Source: Burkholderia sp. TSV86 (GTDB lineage Bacteria; Pseudomonadota; Gammaproteobacteria; Burkholderiales; Burkholderiaceae). From it: DNA of 64,000 nt. A program made the translations under genes and the position numbers. The notes below the pieces were generated by a model. The model saw only the letters and a list, made by a program, of their open reading frames with translations, had not been told where the DNA came from and ran no database searches. Location: contig NZ_LOWB01000015.1 in NCBI RefSeq assembly GCF_001522865.1, positions 1 to 64,000 of the forward strand, in the 5' to 3' direction. Shown here piece by piece: positions 50,480-58,974 of the stretch (the first letter of the stretch is position 1; every line of letters begins with the position of its first letter).

Positions 50480-51367
50480 ATGGATATTGTACTGTATGCC
50501 CTCACCGCGCTTTTATACGCCGGTCTCGCCGTGGCGGGCGGGCGGGCGCGCCATGCCGGCGCGCAGCCGCTCGTCGTGAGCGGACCTGCCGCCGCCGCGC
50601 AGGCTCGTGAGCCGGCCGCCGCCGGGATCGGCGGATTCGGGCGCGTGCTGCTGGGCGCCGCGCTACTCGCGCATGGGGTGCTGCTGCACATGACGATCTT
50701 CCCGCGCGATGCGATGATGTTCGGCTTTGCGTTCGCGTTGTCGGCCATGTTTTGGCTGGGCGCGGGTATCTATTGGATCGAGAGCTTCTTTTTTCCGCTC
50801 GACGGGATGCGGCTGCTGGTGCTGCCGCTTGCATGCGTCGCGTCGCTGTTGCCGCTCGTGTTCGGTGGCGTGCGCGTGCTGCCGTATGCTGCGTCGCCGC
50901 TTTTCAAGGCACACTTCCTGATTGCGAATGTCGCGTATGGTCTTTTCGCGATCGCCGCGCTGCATGCCGTGCTGATGCTGATGGTCGAACGGCGCTTGCA
51001 TACGTTACAGCGTGACTCGGCCGGCTGGATTGCCGGCTGGCTCGATACCCTGCCGCCGCTCCTCACGCTCGAGAAGCTGTTGTTCAGGCTGATCGGCGCG
51101 GGTTTCGTGCTGCTCACGCTCACGCTGGCGTCCGGCATCCTGTTCAGTGAGCAGATCGGCGCGCCGGCGCTCAAGCTCGATCACAAGACCGTGTTCGCGG
51201 TGCTGTCCTGGCTGATGTTCGGCGGGCTCATCGTGGCGCACCAGACATCCGGCTGGCGCGGCCGCGGCGCCGCGCGCTGGGTGCTTGCGTCGTTCGTCGC
51301 GCTGTTGCTGGCGTATGTCGGCAGCCGTTTTGTTCTCGAGGTGCTGCTGCACCGTTCTGTGGTTTGA
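50480..51367 (+). CDS. CcsA/HemX-like cytochrome c assembly family membrane protein
   Basis: A 295-residue polytopic membrane protein with about eight hydrophobic helices, resembling the YpjD/CcsA cytochrome c assembly family. The pattern MLMVERRLHTLQR and the C-terminal KTVFAVLSWLMFGGLIVAHQTSGWRGR with its histidine fit. Family members handle haem or its export, but the YpjD subgroup has no firmly assigned role. It is divergent to ffh, a conserved arrangement in proteobacteria, and begins an apparent three-gene operon. Confidence 0.82.
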   Translation: MDIVLYALTALLYAGLAVAGGRARHAGAQPLVVSGPAAAAQAREPAAAGIGGFGRVLLGAALLAHGVLLHMTIFPRDAMMFGFAFALSAMFWLGAGIYWIESFFFPLDGMRLLVLPLACVASLLPLVFGGVRVLPYAASPLFKAHFLIANVAYGLFAIAALHAVLMLMVERRLHTLQRDSAGWIAGWLDTLPPLLTLEKLLFRLIGAGFVLLTLTLASGILFSEQIGAPALKLDHKTVFAVLSWLMFGGLIVAHQTSGWRGRGAARWVLASFVALLLAYVGSRFVLEVLLHRSVV

Positions 51368-51381
51368 TGACCTGATTTTCG

Positions 51382-51708
51382 ATGCGACAAATCCTTCTCC
51401 TGATTCTGTTGTTCTTCGCGAGTTCGTGGCTTGCGAGAAAGATCCGCCAAGTGCAGACGCGCGGCGGTTCGTTCCCGGGCGGCTTCGACGGCGCCGGCAC
51501 GGCGTCCGGCGGCGCGGCGGGCGGCCCGCGGGCGGGCGGCTCGACCGCCACGGATAGCGGCACGCTGGCCGAGCCGATGGTTCGCTGCGCCGAGTGCGGC
51601 GTGCACGCGCCGAAGAGCGACGCGGTCGCGACGGGCGGCGACTATTTCTGCAGCTCGGAGCACGCGGCGCGTCACGCCGCGCACGCAAACCACCGCGGCC
51701 GGTCATGA
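51382..51708 (+). CDS. PP0621-like small membrane-anchored protein
   Basis: A 108-residue protein with one N-terminal transmembrane helix (about residues 2-18), a glycine-rich linker, and a C-terminal segment MVRCAECGVHAPKSDAV-GDYFCSSEH. Its cysteine/histidine arrangement (CxxC plus C-x3-H) suggests a small zinc-binding fold. This matches the uncharacterised PP0621 family. It sits 14 bp after the CcsA-like gene, and its stop overlaps ampD (ATGA). Confidence 0.8.
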   Translation: MRQILLLILLFFASSWLARKIRQVQTRGGSFPGGFDGAGTASGGAAGGPRAGGSTATDSGTLAEPMVRCAECGVHAPKSDAVATGGDYFCSSEHAARHAAHANHRGRS

Positions 51709-52295
51709 GCGACGCGTCGCGCTGGGCGGTCGATGCCGGCGGCTGGGTGGCCGGCGCGCGGCGCGAACCATCGCCGAACGTCGACGGGCGGCCCGCAGGC
51801 GTCATGCCGACGCTCGTCGTGATCCACAACATCAGCCTGCCGCCCGGCGAGTTCGGCGGCGACGCGATTGTCGAACTGTTCCAGAATCGTCTCGATTGCG
51901 ACGCGCATCCTTTTTATGGCGCGCATCTGCGCGGCGTGCGAGTATCCGCGCACTTCCTGATCCGGCGCGACGGCGTGCTGATCCAGTTCGCGTCGTGTGA
52001 CGCGCGTGCGTGGCATGCTGGCGCATCGAGCTTCCTCGGCCGAGAGCGTTGCAACGATTTTTCGATTGGCATCGAACTCGAGGGCACGGACGATGTGGCA
52101 TTCGACGAGCGGCAATACGCGACGCTCGTTGCGCTGTCGCGCGCGCTCGTCGCACGCTATCCAATCGACGCGTTCGCCGGGCATGCGGACATCGCGCCCA
52201 CGCGCAAGACCGATCCGGGGCCGCACTTCGACTGGCGGCGTTTTGCCGCCGCCGCCGGCTTGGCGGCGCAGCGTTTTCCCTATCAGCCGCGCTGA
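51705..52295 (+). CDS. ampD: 1,6-anhydro-N-acetylmuramyl-L-alanine amidase AmpD
   Basis: A 196-residue zinc amidase that cleaves the peptide from anhydro-muropeptides during cell wall recycling. Zinc ligands H41, H160 and D170 match H34, H154 and D164 of the E. coli-type enzymes in position and in the motif GHADIAPTRKTDPG. No signal peptide, so it is the cytoplasmic recycling enzyme. In many bacteria its loss raises AmpC beta-lactamase through anhydropeptides sensed by AmpR; neither is encoded in this window. The ATG at 51705 overlaps the preceding stop. Confidence 0.94.
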   Translation: MSDASRWAVDAGGWVAGARREPSPNVDGRPAGVMPTLVVIHNISLPPGEFGGDAIVELFQNRLDCDAHPFYGAHLRGVRVSAHFLIRRDGVLIQFASCDARAWHAGASSFLGRERCNDFSIGIELEGTDDVAFDERQYATLVALSRALVARYPIDAFAGHADIAPTRKTDPGPHFDWRRFAAAAGLAAQRFPYQPR

Positions 52296-52604
52296 GCCCG
52301 CGCGTCGAAATTTTTCACGCGCCCGCCGGCTTGCCCCTTTCCTTGCCCTGTCTGCGATAACGCGCTTGTCAATACGTCCCGCGCAAATTTTTTCGTTTGC
52401 GCTACCGCATGCCTCCACTATACTTGGTGCCAATCGAGCAGCACTGCACTAGATATAGTGTGTCGATCGGGAGCATTTTTGATCCCCGGCGGCGTCCGGC
52501 GGCCATGCCGAACGCGACATTCTCCGTGCAGCGCATCCGGCGACCGATCCGGCACGCTGCGTCCACACCTCCTTTCGCACCACCCAACACCAGGAGCTTT
52601 GCCC
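52296..52604. other. nrdA upstream region
   Basis: A 309-bp gap between ampD and nrdA that turns AT-rich from 52380. It holds the paired NrdR boxes (separate entry). A plausible promoter overlaps them: TTGCGC at 52397-52402, a 16-bp spacer, and TATACT at 52419-52424. The remaining leader, about 140 bases to nrdA, has no other signal I recognise. Confidence 0.55.
52415..52461 (+). promoter_or_regulatory. Paired NrdR boxes upstream of nrdA
   Basis: Two 16-bp partial palindromes, CCACTATACTTGGTGC (52415-52430) and GCACTAGATATAGTGT (52446-52461), both keep the CACTA...GTG framework of the NrdR consensus ACACwATATmTwGTGT. Their starts are 31 bp apart, three helical turns, the classical spacing of tandem NrdR sites. 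The first box overlaps a likely -10 (TATACT), fitting repression when dATP is high. Confidence 0.85.
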
Positions 52605-55592
52605 ATGCAAACCACCGACAACGCGACGCCCCAATTCGAGGGCGCGGCGAGCCGTTCTTTTGCCGGGAGCGCGCAAGGCGCGCCGGCGCTCGCGCCGCAG
52701 ACGACGTATGCCGACTACAAGGTGATCCGCCGTAATGGCAGCGTGGTGGCGTTCGAGCCGACGAAGATCGCGATCGCGGTAACGAAGGCGTTTCTTGCCG
52801 TCAACGGCGGGCAAGGCGCCGCATCGGCTCGCGTGCGCGAACTCGTCGAACAATTGACGCAATCCGTCGTGCGCGCGCTCGTGCGCAGCCGCCCGAACGG
52901 CGGCACGTTCCATATCGAGGATATCCAGGATCAGGTCGAGCTTGCGCTGATGCGCGGCGGCGAGCACAACGTCGCGCGCGCTTACGTGCTGTACCGCGAG
53001 AAGCGCCACCTCGAGCGCGCCCACGAGAGCGAAGCGGCGGCCGATGCGCACGAAGGGGGCGGCGGCATCAACGTGATGGACAACGGTGTCACCCGGCCGC
53101 TTGACCTGAACGCACTGCGCGCGCTCGTCGTATCTGCGTGCGCGGGGCTTGGCGATGCGGTGAGCGCCGAGCCGATCGTCGCGGAGACGGTGAAAAACCT
53201 GTACGACGGCGTGCCGATGACCCAGGTCTACGATTCGGCGATCCTGGCCGCGCGGACGATGATCGAGAAGGACCCGGCGTACAGCCAGGTCACGGCGCGC
53301 ATTCTGCTGCACACGATCCGCCGCGAAATTCTCGGCGAGGAAGTGACGCAGGCCGAAATGGAAACGCGCTACGTCGAATACTTCCCGCAGTTCATCAAGC
53401 GCGGCGTCCAAGCCGAGCTGCTCGACGACAAGCTGCTGCAGTTCGACCTGAAGCGCCTGGGCGAGGCGCTCGACGCGAACCGCGACCTGCAATTCGGCTA
53501 CCTCGGCCTGCAAACGTTGTACGACCGCTACTTCCTGCATGTCGACGGCACGCGCATCGAAATGCCGCAGGCGTTCTTCATGCGCGTCGCGATGGGCCTC
53601 GCGCTCAATGAGATCGACCGTGAGGCGCGCGCGATCGAGTTTTACAACGTGCTGTCGAGCTTCGATTTCATGAGTTCGACACCGACGCTGTTCAACTCGG
53701 GTACCCGCCGCTCGCAGTTGTCGTCGTGCTATCTGACGACGGTTGCCGACGATCTCGACGGTATTTATGAAGCGCTGAAGGAAAACGCGCTGCTGTCGAA
53801 GTTCGCGGGCGGCCTCGGCAACGACTGGACCCGTGTGCGCGCGCTCGGTTCGCATATCAAGGGCACGAACGGCAAGTCGCAGGGCGTCGTGCCGTTCCTG
53901 AAGGTCGTCAACGATACGGCCGTCGCAGTGAACCAAGGCGGCAAGCGCAAGGGCGCGGTCTGCGCGTACCTGGAATCGTGGCACCTCGACATCGAGGAAT
54001 TCCTCGAACTGCGCAAGAACACCGGCGACGATCGCCGCCGCACGCACGACATGAACACGGCGAACTGGATTCCCGACCTGTTCATGAAGCGCGTGATGGA
54101 GGGCGCCGACTGGACGCTGTTCTCGCCGTCGACCTGCCCGGATCTGCACGACAAGTTCGGCGCCGAGTTCGAGGCGGCCTACCTGGCCTACGAGGACAAG
54201 GTCGCGCGCGGCGAGATCAAGCTGTTCAAAAAGATTCCGGCGCAGCAGCTCTGGCGCAAGATGCTCGGGATGCTTTTCGAAACCGGTCACCCGTGGATCA
54301 CGTTCAAGGACCCGTGCAATGTGCGCTCGCCGCAACAGCACGTCGGCGTCGTCCACTCGTCGAACCTGTGCACCGAAATCACGCTGAACACGAGCGACAC
54401 CGAGATCGCCGTCTGCAACCTGGGCTCGGTGAACCTGGTCGCGCACCTCGCGAAGCAGGCCGACGGCAGCTACGCGCTTGACCATGACAAGCTCAAGCGC
54501 ACGATCGGCGTCGCGATGCGCATGCTCGACAACGTGATCGACATCAATTACTACGCGGTGCCGAAGGCGCGCAACTCGAATCTGAAGCACCGGCCGGTCG
54601 GCCTGGGCATCATGGGCTTCCAGGACTGTCTGCACCTGCTGCGCACGCCGTATGCGTCGGAAGGCGCGGTCGAGTTCGCCGACCGCTCGATGGAGGCGGT
54701 CTGCTACTACGCGTACTACGCGTCGACCGAGCTGGCCGAGGAGCGCGGCCGCTACTCGAGCTACCGCGGTTCGCTGTGGGACCGGGGCATCCTTCCGCAG
54801 GACACGCTGAAGCTCTTGACTGAAGCCCGCGGCGGCTACGTCGAGGTCGACACGAGCGCGACGCTTGACTGGCCGGCGCTGCGCGCGCGGATCGACTCGT
54901 TCGGGATGCGCAACTCGAACTGCGTCGCGATCGCGCCGACGGCGACGATCTCGAACATCATCGGCGTGTCGGCGTGCATCGAGCCGACCTTTCAGAACCT
55001 GTACGTGAAGTCGAACCTGTCGGGCGAGTTCACGGTCGTCAACGAGTACCTGGTGCGCGACCTGAAGGCGCGTGGCTTGTGGGATGAGGTGATGGTCGCC
55101 GATCTCAAATACTTCGACGGGATGCTGTCGCGGATCAATCGGATTCCGTCCGACCTGCGCGCGATCTACGCGACCGCGTTCGAAGTCGATCCGAAGTGGC
55201 TGGTCGAGGCGGCGTCGCGCCGTCAGAAGTGGATCGACCAGGCGCAGTCGCTGAATATTTATATGGCGGGCGCGTCGGGCAAGAAGCTCGACGAGGTCTA
55301 CAAGCTCGCTTGGCTGCGCGGCCTGAAGACGACCTACTACCTGCGCACGATGGCGGCGACGCACGTCGAGAAATCGACTGTCGCGCACGGCGCGCTGAAC
55401 GCGGTGCCGACTTCCGGGGGGGGGAGCGGTGGCGGTGCGGTGGGCGGTGCGCAAGGCGCGGGCGGTTTCGGCGCGGCGGGCGGTGATGCGCAGTCGGGCG
55501 CGTTGAATGCGGCGCCGATCGAAGCGGACGGTCCGGTGTGCACGATGCGTCCGGGCGACCCTGGTTTCGACGAATGCGAAGCGTGCCAGTGA
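52605..55592 (+). CDS. nrdA: Ribonucleoside-diphosphate reductase subunit alpha (class Ia)
   Basis: A 995-residue catalytic subunit making dNDPs from NDPs. An ATP-cone regulatory domain lies at about residues 38-130, then the ten-stranded barrel with active-site residues in SSCYLTT and NLCTEI (N-C-E), and the YYLRTMA radical-transfer tyrosines. The tail, after a glycine/alanine-rich linker, ends DECEACQ with the redox-shuttle cysteine pair. The ATG at 52605 has CAGGAG upstream. Its partner nrdB follows after an unusually long 369-bp gap. Confidence 0.95.
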   Translation: MQTTDNATPQFEGAASRSFAGSAQGAPALAPQTTYADYKVIRRNGSVVAFEPTKIAIAVTKAFLAVNGGQGAASARVRELVEQLTQSVVRALVRSRPNGGTFHIEDIQDQVELALMRGGEHNVARAYVLYREKRHLERAHESEAAADAHEGGGGINVMDNGVTRPLDLNALRALVVSACAGLGDAVSAEPIVAETVKNLYDGVPMTQVYDSAILAARTMIEKDPAYSQVTARILLHTIRREILGEEVTQAEMETRYVEYFPQFIKRGVQAELLDDKLLQFDLKRLGEALDANRDLQFGYLGLQTLYDRYFLHVDGTRIEMPQAFFMRVAMGLALNEIDREARAIEFYNVLSSFDFMSSTPTLFNSGTRRSQLSSCYLTTVADDLDGIYEALKENALLSKFAGGLGNDWTRVRALGSHIKGTNGKSQGVVPFLKVVNDTAVAVNQGGKRKGAVCAYLESWHLDIEEFLELRKNTGDDRRRTHDMNTANWIPDLFMKRVMEGADWTLFSPSTCPDLHDKFGAEFEAAYLAYEDKVARGEIKLFKKIPAQQLWRKMLGMLFETGHPWITFKDPCNVRSPQQHVGVVHSSNLCTEITLNTSDTEIAVCNLGSVNLVAHLAKQADGSYALDHDKLKRTIGVAMRMLDNVIDINYYAVPKARNSNLKHRPVGLGIMGFQDCLHLLRTPYASEGAVEFADRSMEAVCYYAYYASTELAEERGRYSSYRGSLWDRGILPQDTLKLLTEARGGYVEVDTSATLDWPALRARIDSFGMRNSNCVAIAPTATISNIIGVSACIEPTFQNLYVKSNLSGEFTVVNEYLVRDLKARGLWDEVMVADLKYFDGMLSRINRIPSDLRAIYATAFEVDPKWLVEAASRRQKWIDQAQSLNIYMAGASGKKLDEVYKLAWLRGLKTTYYLRTMAATHVEKSTVAHGALNAVPTSGGGSGGGAVGGAQGAGGFGAAGGDAQSGALNAAPIEADGPVCTMRPGDPGFDECEACQ

Positions 55593-55889
55593 TGCGGCGC
55601 GCGTAGCAGCGACGACGCGGCGCGCAGCACGACCGATATAGGTTGAAGTGCGCGCCGCTCTCTACTAAAAAAATGATAAGGATTCTGTAACGCAGCGCAC
55701 ACGTTGCAGACCACGCGAAACACGATCAACGTATCACCGAAAGCGTCACATTTCGAGCTGCGCTCGACGCGACGAACGAGCTTTGATGGACGTCGCGAAT
55801 CACGTGCTGCACACATCACACACGCGATGAATGACGATGCGTTGCTCAAAGTGTTGTATCGAGGTCGCAACGCGAATCGAAAACAGGAA
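55593..55889. other. nrdA-nrdB intergenic region
   Basis: About 300 bp of moderately AT-rich DNA between two subunit genes that are usually close. A 64-codon open frame (55704-55898) lacks a ribosome binding site and protein-like features. I found no second NrdR-box pair here. A separate nrdB promoter or mRNA processing site is possible but not identified. Confidence 0.45.
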
Positions 55890-55924
55890 TTTTCCTGAGC
55901 GAACTCTTTTAACGCTCAGGAAAA
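55890..55924 (+). promoter_or_regulatory. Perfect 12-bp inverted repeat upstream of nrdB
   Basis: TTTTCCTGAGCG (55890-55901) pairs exactly with CGCTCAGGAAAA (55913-55924) around an 11-base loop, 37 bases before the nrdB start codon. A short upstream CAGGAA (55884-55889) can alternatively pair with TTCCTG of the left arm, so two mutually exclusive stems can be drawn. There is no T-run after the stem, so termination in this direction is not obvious. It may be a protein operator or an mRNA element. Confidence 0.6.
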
Positions 55925-55961
55925 GATGGTACAAACCGATCTAAATTGATGGTGAGAATTT

Positions 55962-57188
55962 ATGCTCAACTGGGATGACGAGATGACCGCCGTAACTCCC
56001 GCGAGCGGAGCGCAGCAAAACGCGATGCGCGACCCCGCAGGAATGGTTGTCGGATTGCAGGCCGCGGTGCCTGCCGCTCATCAAACTTCGTCGGCGCGCG
56101 ACATCTTCGCAGGCGATTTCGCTGTCGCACCTCGCGCCGCCGATGCGCAAGCAGCGTCTGTCGATTCGCAAGCGCGGGTCAACGTTGCCGACAAGCGCAT
56201 CATCAACGGCCAGACCGACGTCAACCAACTCGTGCCATTCAAGTACAAATGGGCATGGGAGAAGTATCTGGCCGGCTGTGCGAATCACTGGATGCCGCAG
56301 GAAATCAACATGTCCCGCGACATCGCACTGTGGAAAGACCCGAATGGCCTGACCGAGGACGAGCGCCGCATCGTCAAGCGCAACCTTGGTTTCTTCGTGA
56401 CGGCCGATTCGCTCGCGGCGAACAACATCGTGCTCGGCACCTACCGCCACATCACGGCGCCCGAATGCCGGCAATTCCTGCTGCGGCAGGCGTTCGAAGA
56501 GGCGATCCACACGCACGCTTACCAATATATTGTCGAATCGCTCGGTCTCGACGAGGGCGAGATCTTCAACGCGTACCATGAGGTCACGTCGATCCGCGCG
56601 AAAGACGAGTTCCTGATTCCGTTCATTCACACGCTGACCGATCCGGCGTTCAAGACCGGTACGCTGGAGGCCGATCAGAAGCTGCTCAAGTCGCTGATCG
56701 TGTTCGCGTGCATCATGGAAGGCCTCTTTTTCTACGTCGGTTTTACGCAGATCTTGGCGCTCGGCCGGCAGAACAAGATGACCGGCGCGGCGGAGCAATA
56801 CCAATACATCCTCCGCGACGAGTCGATGCACTGCAATTTCGGGATCGACTTGATCAACCAGATCAAGCTTGAGAACCCGCACTTGTGGACCGCCGAGTTC
56901 CGCGCCGAGATCCGCGAGCTGTTCAAGCATGCGGTCGATCTTGAGTACCGTTACGCGGAGGACACGATGCCGCGCGGCGTGCTGGGCCTGAATGCGTCGA
57001 TGTTCAAGAGTTATCTGCGTTTCATCTGCAACCGCCGTTGCCAGCAGATCGGCCTCGATCCGCTGTTCCCGAACGAGGAGAACCCGTTCCCGTGGATGAG
57101 CGAGATGATCGATCTGAAGAAGGAACGCAACTTCTTCGAGACGCGGGTAATCGAATATCAGACGGGCGGCGCGCTGTCGTGGGAATGA
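55962..57188 (+). CDS. nrdB: Ribonucleoside-diphosphate reductase subunit beta (class Ia)
   Basis: A 408-residue radical-generating subunit. Metal ligands and the radical site can be placed at D149, E180-x-x-H183 and Y187 within ADSLAANNI and EAIHTHAY, with the second EXXH pair in [10 protein letters not shown]. About 75 N-terminal residues form an alanine-rich, poorly conserved extension. The C-terminus is acidic/aromatic (ALSWE), as needed to dock into NrdA. GGTGAGAA precedes the start. Confidence 0.95.
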   Translation: MLNWDDEMTAVTPASGAQQNAMRDPAGMVVGLQAAVPAAHQTSSARDIFAGDFAVAPRAADAQAASVDSQARVNVADKRIINGQTDVNQLVPFKYKWAWEKYLAGCANHWMPQEINMSRDIALWKDPNGLTEDERRIVKRNLGFFVTADSLAANNIVLGTYRHITAPECRQFLLRQAFEEAIHTHAYQYIVESLGLDEGEIFNAYHEVTSIRAKDEFLIPFIHTLTDPAFKTGTLEADQKLLKSLIVFACIMEGLFFYVGFTQILALGRQNKMTGAAEQYQYILRDESMHCNFGIDLINQIKLENPHLWTAEFRAEIRELFKHAVDLEYRYAEDTMPRGVLGLNASMFKSYLRFICNRRCQQIGLDPLFPNEENPFPWMSEMIDLKKERNFFETRVIEYQTGGALSWE

Positions 57189-57618
57189 CCCGCCGCGCTG
57201 GCGAATGACGATATTTAAGCCGGGCGCGGCGCCCGGCACAAGGTTTAGGAGCAAGAACGCCTGATGCAAAGCATGTCCGGTGCCCCGGGGGCCCACGTAT
57301 ACGACAGGCACTTTGCGAACCCTTCAGTGGGATGGGCAAACTTCCCTCCGCGAAAAGCCGGCGGCTGCGCTGCCGCCGGCTCGATCAAGCGATTAGGGGT
57401 GGCGGCGAAGGGTGCGCTTGCCACCGACTTGATTTGGCGTGCGATGCCGGTGGGCACCGCACGCCATACCGTATTCATTAGCGTAAGCATGCGTCGACCG
57501 CGTACGCCGATGAATAGCCCGCTTCGTAGCGCACGTCCTGATAAACGTCCGCGGGAAGCGGGTTTTGACGAAGGGTGTAGTTTGAACTGACTCTCATCTG
57601 AACCTGAAGGAGAACATG
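57189..57618. other. Intergenic region between nrdB and the histone-like gene
   Basis: About 430 bp with two GC-rich inverted repeats: GCCGGGCG / CGCCCGGC near 57220-57237 and AGCCGGCGGC / GCCGCCGGCT near 57356-57381. Neither has a T-tract, so they are possible weak terminators of nrdB. A 108-codon open frame (57264-57590) shows no convincing protein features. The promoter of the histone-like gene is probably within the last 150 bp, unassigned. Confidence 0.45.
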
Positions 57619-58254
57619 ATGGCACTTGCCAAGAAGAAACCGGCCGCCAAGAAGGCAGCCGCTAAGAAGCCCGCAGCGAAGAAAGCCGCCGCACCGGCGA
57701 AGAAAGCCGCTGTGAAGAAGGTTGCCGCGAAGAAGGTCGTGGCTAAGAAGGCTCCGGCAAAGAAGGTCGCGGCAAAGAAGGTTGCGGTGAAGAAGGTTGC
57801 TGCGAAGAAGGTTGCTGCGAAGAAGGTCGCGGCTAAGAAGGTTGCCACGAAGAAGGTCGCGGTGAAGAAGGTTGCCGCGAAGAAGGTCGCGGCTAAAAAG
57901 GCGCCGGCAAAGAAGGTCGCAGCGAAGAAAGTCGCGGTGAAGAAAGTGGCGGCTAAGAAGGTTGCCGCGAAGAAGGTCGCGGTGAAGAAGGTTGCTGCGA
58001 AGAAGGTTGCTGCGAAGAAGGCGGCGCCGGCGAAGAAGGCTGCACCGGCGAAGAAGGCCGCTCCCGCTGCGAAGAAGGCTGCGCCTGCTGCGAAGAAAGC
58101 CGCGCCGGCGAAGAAGGCTGCGAAAAAGGCGGTCGTGAAGAAGGCTGCGCCGGCGACCACTGCGTCGACGGCATCGGTTGCTCCGGCATCGGGCGTGAAG
58201 ACGGCGCTCAACCCGGCAGCGGCGTGGCCGTTCCCGACCGGCAGCCGTCCGTAA
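57619..58254 (+). CDS. Histone H1-like (AlgP/HctB-type) DNA-binding protein
   Basis: A 211-residue extremely basic protein built almost wholly of lysine, alanine, valine and proline, with PAAKK repeats at the N-terminus, about 20 tandem [10 protein letters not shown] pentapeptides in the middle (about residues 32-135), and KKAAPA repeats toward the end. It closes with a non-repetitive tail ending [11 protein letters not shown]. It should be a nucleoid-compacting protein like bacterial H1 homologues. Of two adjacent ATGs, the second (57619) is better spaced from AAGGAG. Repeat number is likely to vary between strains. Confidence 0.88.
   Translation: MALAKKKPAAKKAAAKKPAAKKAAAPAKKAAVKKVAAKKVVAKKAPAKKVAAKKVAVKKVAAKKVAAKKVAAKKVATKKVAVKKVAAKKVAAKKAPAKKVAAKKVAVKKVAAKKVAAKKVAVKKVAAKKVAAKKAAPAKKAAPAKKAAPAAKKAAPAAKKAAPAKKAAKKAVVKKAAPATTASTASVAPASGVKTALNPAAAWPFPTGSRP
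57711..58020 (+). repeat. In-frame 15-bp tandem repeat array
   Basis: Near-identical 15-bp units of the type AAGAAGGTTGCTGCG encode successive [15 protein letters not shown] pentapeptides. Some adjacent copies are identical at the DNA level and larger blocks are duplicated, which favours slippage or recombination in multiples of 15 bp, preserving the frame. Confidence 0.85.
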
Positions 58255-58320
58255 CACCTGCTGCGCTAAATCGGACACACTCGTTGTGTCTTGCTGGATC
58301 GAGTAAGGCTACTCGATCAA

Positions 58321-58356
58321 AACCCGCCACAGGCTCCGCCGGTGGCGGGTTTTTTA
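58321..58356 (+). terminator. Terminator of the histone-like gene
   Basis: AACCCGCCAC pairs with GTGGCGGGTT around an 11-base loop and runs into TTTTTATT. A good intrinsic terminator about 65 bp after the stop codon. Confidence 0.88.
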
Positions 58357-58392
58357 TTGGCCGGTTGCCCAGCCGCGAAGGCGAGCACACGC

Positions 58393-58426
58393 AAAAAAAC
58401 GCATGCGCGTTAAGCGCATGCGTTTT
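58393..58426 (-). terminator. Terminator of the glycine-zipper lipoprotein gene
   Basis: A 13-bp stem AAAACGCATGCGC / GCGCATGCGTTTT with a GTTAA loop, flanked by seven A on its left, i.e. a T-tract on the minus strand. It ends the minus-strand transcript and may also back up plus-strand termination. Confidence 0.85.
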
Positions 58427-58480
58427 CAGCCGGATTGCCGCCCTGGCGCTTGCCGCGGCAGGACGTGACGCAGGCCCCCG

Positions 58481-58951
58481 TCAGTGTGTGACGCGGGTGA
58501 CGCCGCTGCTCGACAGCAGACGCACGCGGTCGCCCGCGCGGAACACCTCGGCCGTCGCAGCCTGCGTGATCGAGCGCAGATCGCCGTTATCGAGGCGCAC
58601 TGTGATTTCGACACCGTTCGCATTGCTCATGCCCTGGCCGATTGCGTTGCCCGCGACGGCACCCGCGAGGCCGCCCGCGATGGCGGTGAGGATAGAGCCC
58701 TTGCCGCCGCCGATCGCGCTGCCTGCCACGGCGCCGAGCGCGCCGCCGCCCACCGTGCCGAGCGCCGAACCGCCGCCGTCGCCCTGAATCCGAACCGCGC
58801 GCACGCTCTCGATCGTACCCATCCGGACGGTTTGTTCCCGTTGCGCCTGGCCGGCGCTATACACATCGGCGGAACCCGGTGTGTAGCAGCCCGCGAGCGT
58901 TACCGCAGCAGTCAGCATCGCGGCGAGCGTGAGGTTTTTCCTGGTCAACAT
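58481..58951 (-). CDS. Outer-membrane lipoprotein with glycine-zipper 2TM domain
   Basis: A 156-residue SlyB/Pcp-like lipoprotein. The signal peptide ends in the lipobox LAGC with C22. Residues about 58-108 form two glycine-zipper hydrophobic segments (GALGAVAGSAIGGGKGSILTAIAGGLAGAVAGNAIGQ). A C-terminal beta-rich part follows. Such proteins are thought to support outer-membrane integrity; the precise role is unknown. It is the last gene of the minus-strand run and has its own terminator. Confidence 0.88.
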   Translation of the reverse strand: MLTRKNLTLAAMLTAAVTLAGCYTPGSADVYSAGQAQREQTVRMGTIESVRAVRIQGDGGGSALGTVGGGALGAVAGSAIGGGKGSILTAIAGGLAGAVAGNAIGQGMSNANGVEITVRLDNGDLRSITQAATAEVFRAGDRVRLLSSSGVTRVTH

Positions 58952-58974
58952 GTTTCATCTTCTCCAAACGAATT

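Noticed and set aside
51705-52295. ampD as part of an AmpC beta-lactamase regulatory locus
   Set aside because: No ampR or ampC gene is present in the window; here it is most simply a cell wall recycling gene.
52449-55454. A 1001-codon open frame antisense to nrdA, plus similar long antisense frames opposite secA, ftsI, proS and ftsZ
   Set aside because: Strong GC3 bias in the true genes suppresses stop codons on the opposite strand. The translations are Arg/His-rich, lack domains and ribosome binding sites.
55704-55898. 64-codon open frame in the nrdA-nrdB gap
   Set aside because: No ribosome binding site, no recognisable features, and it runs into the hairpin before nrdB.
57264-57590. 108-codon open frame upstream of the histone-like gene
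   Set aside because: Contains two GC-rich inverted repeats, has mixed composition and no family resemblance; more likely untranslated leader.
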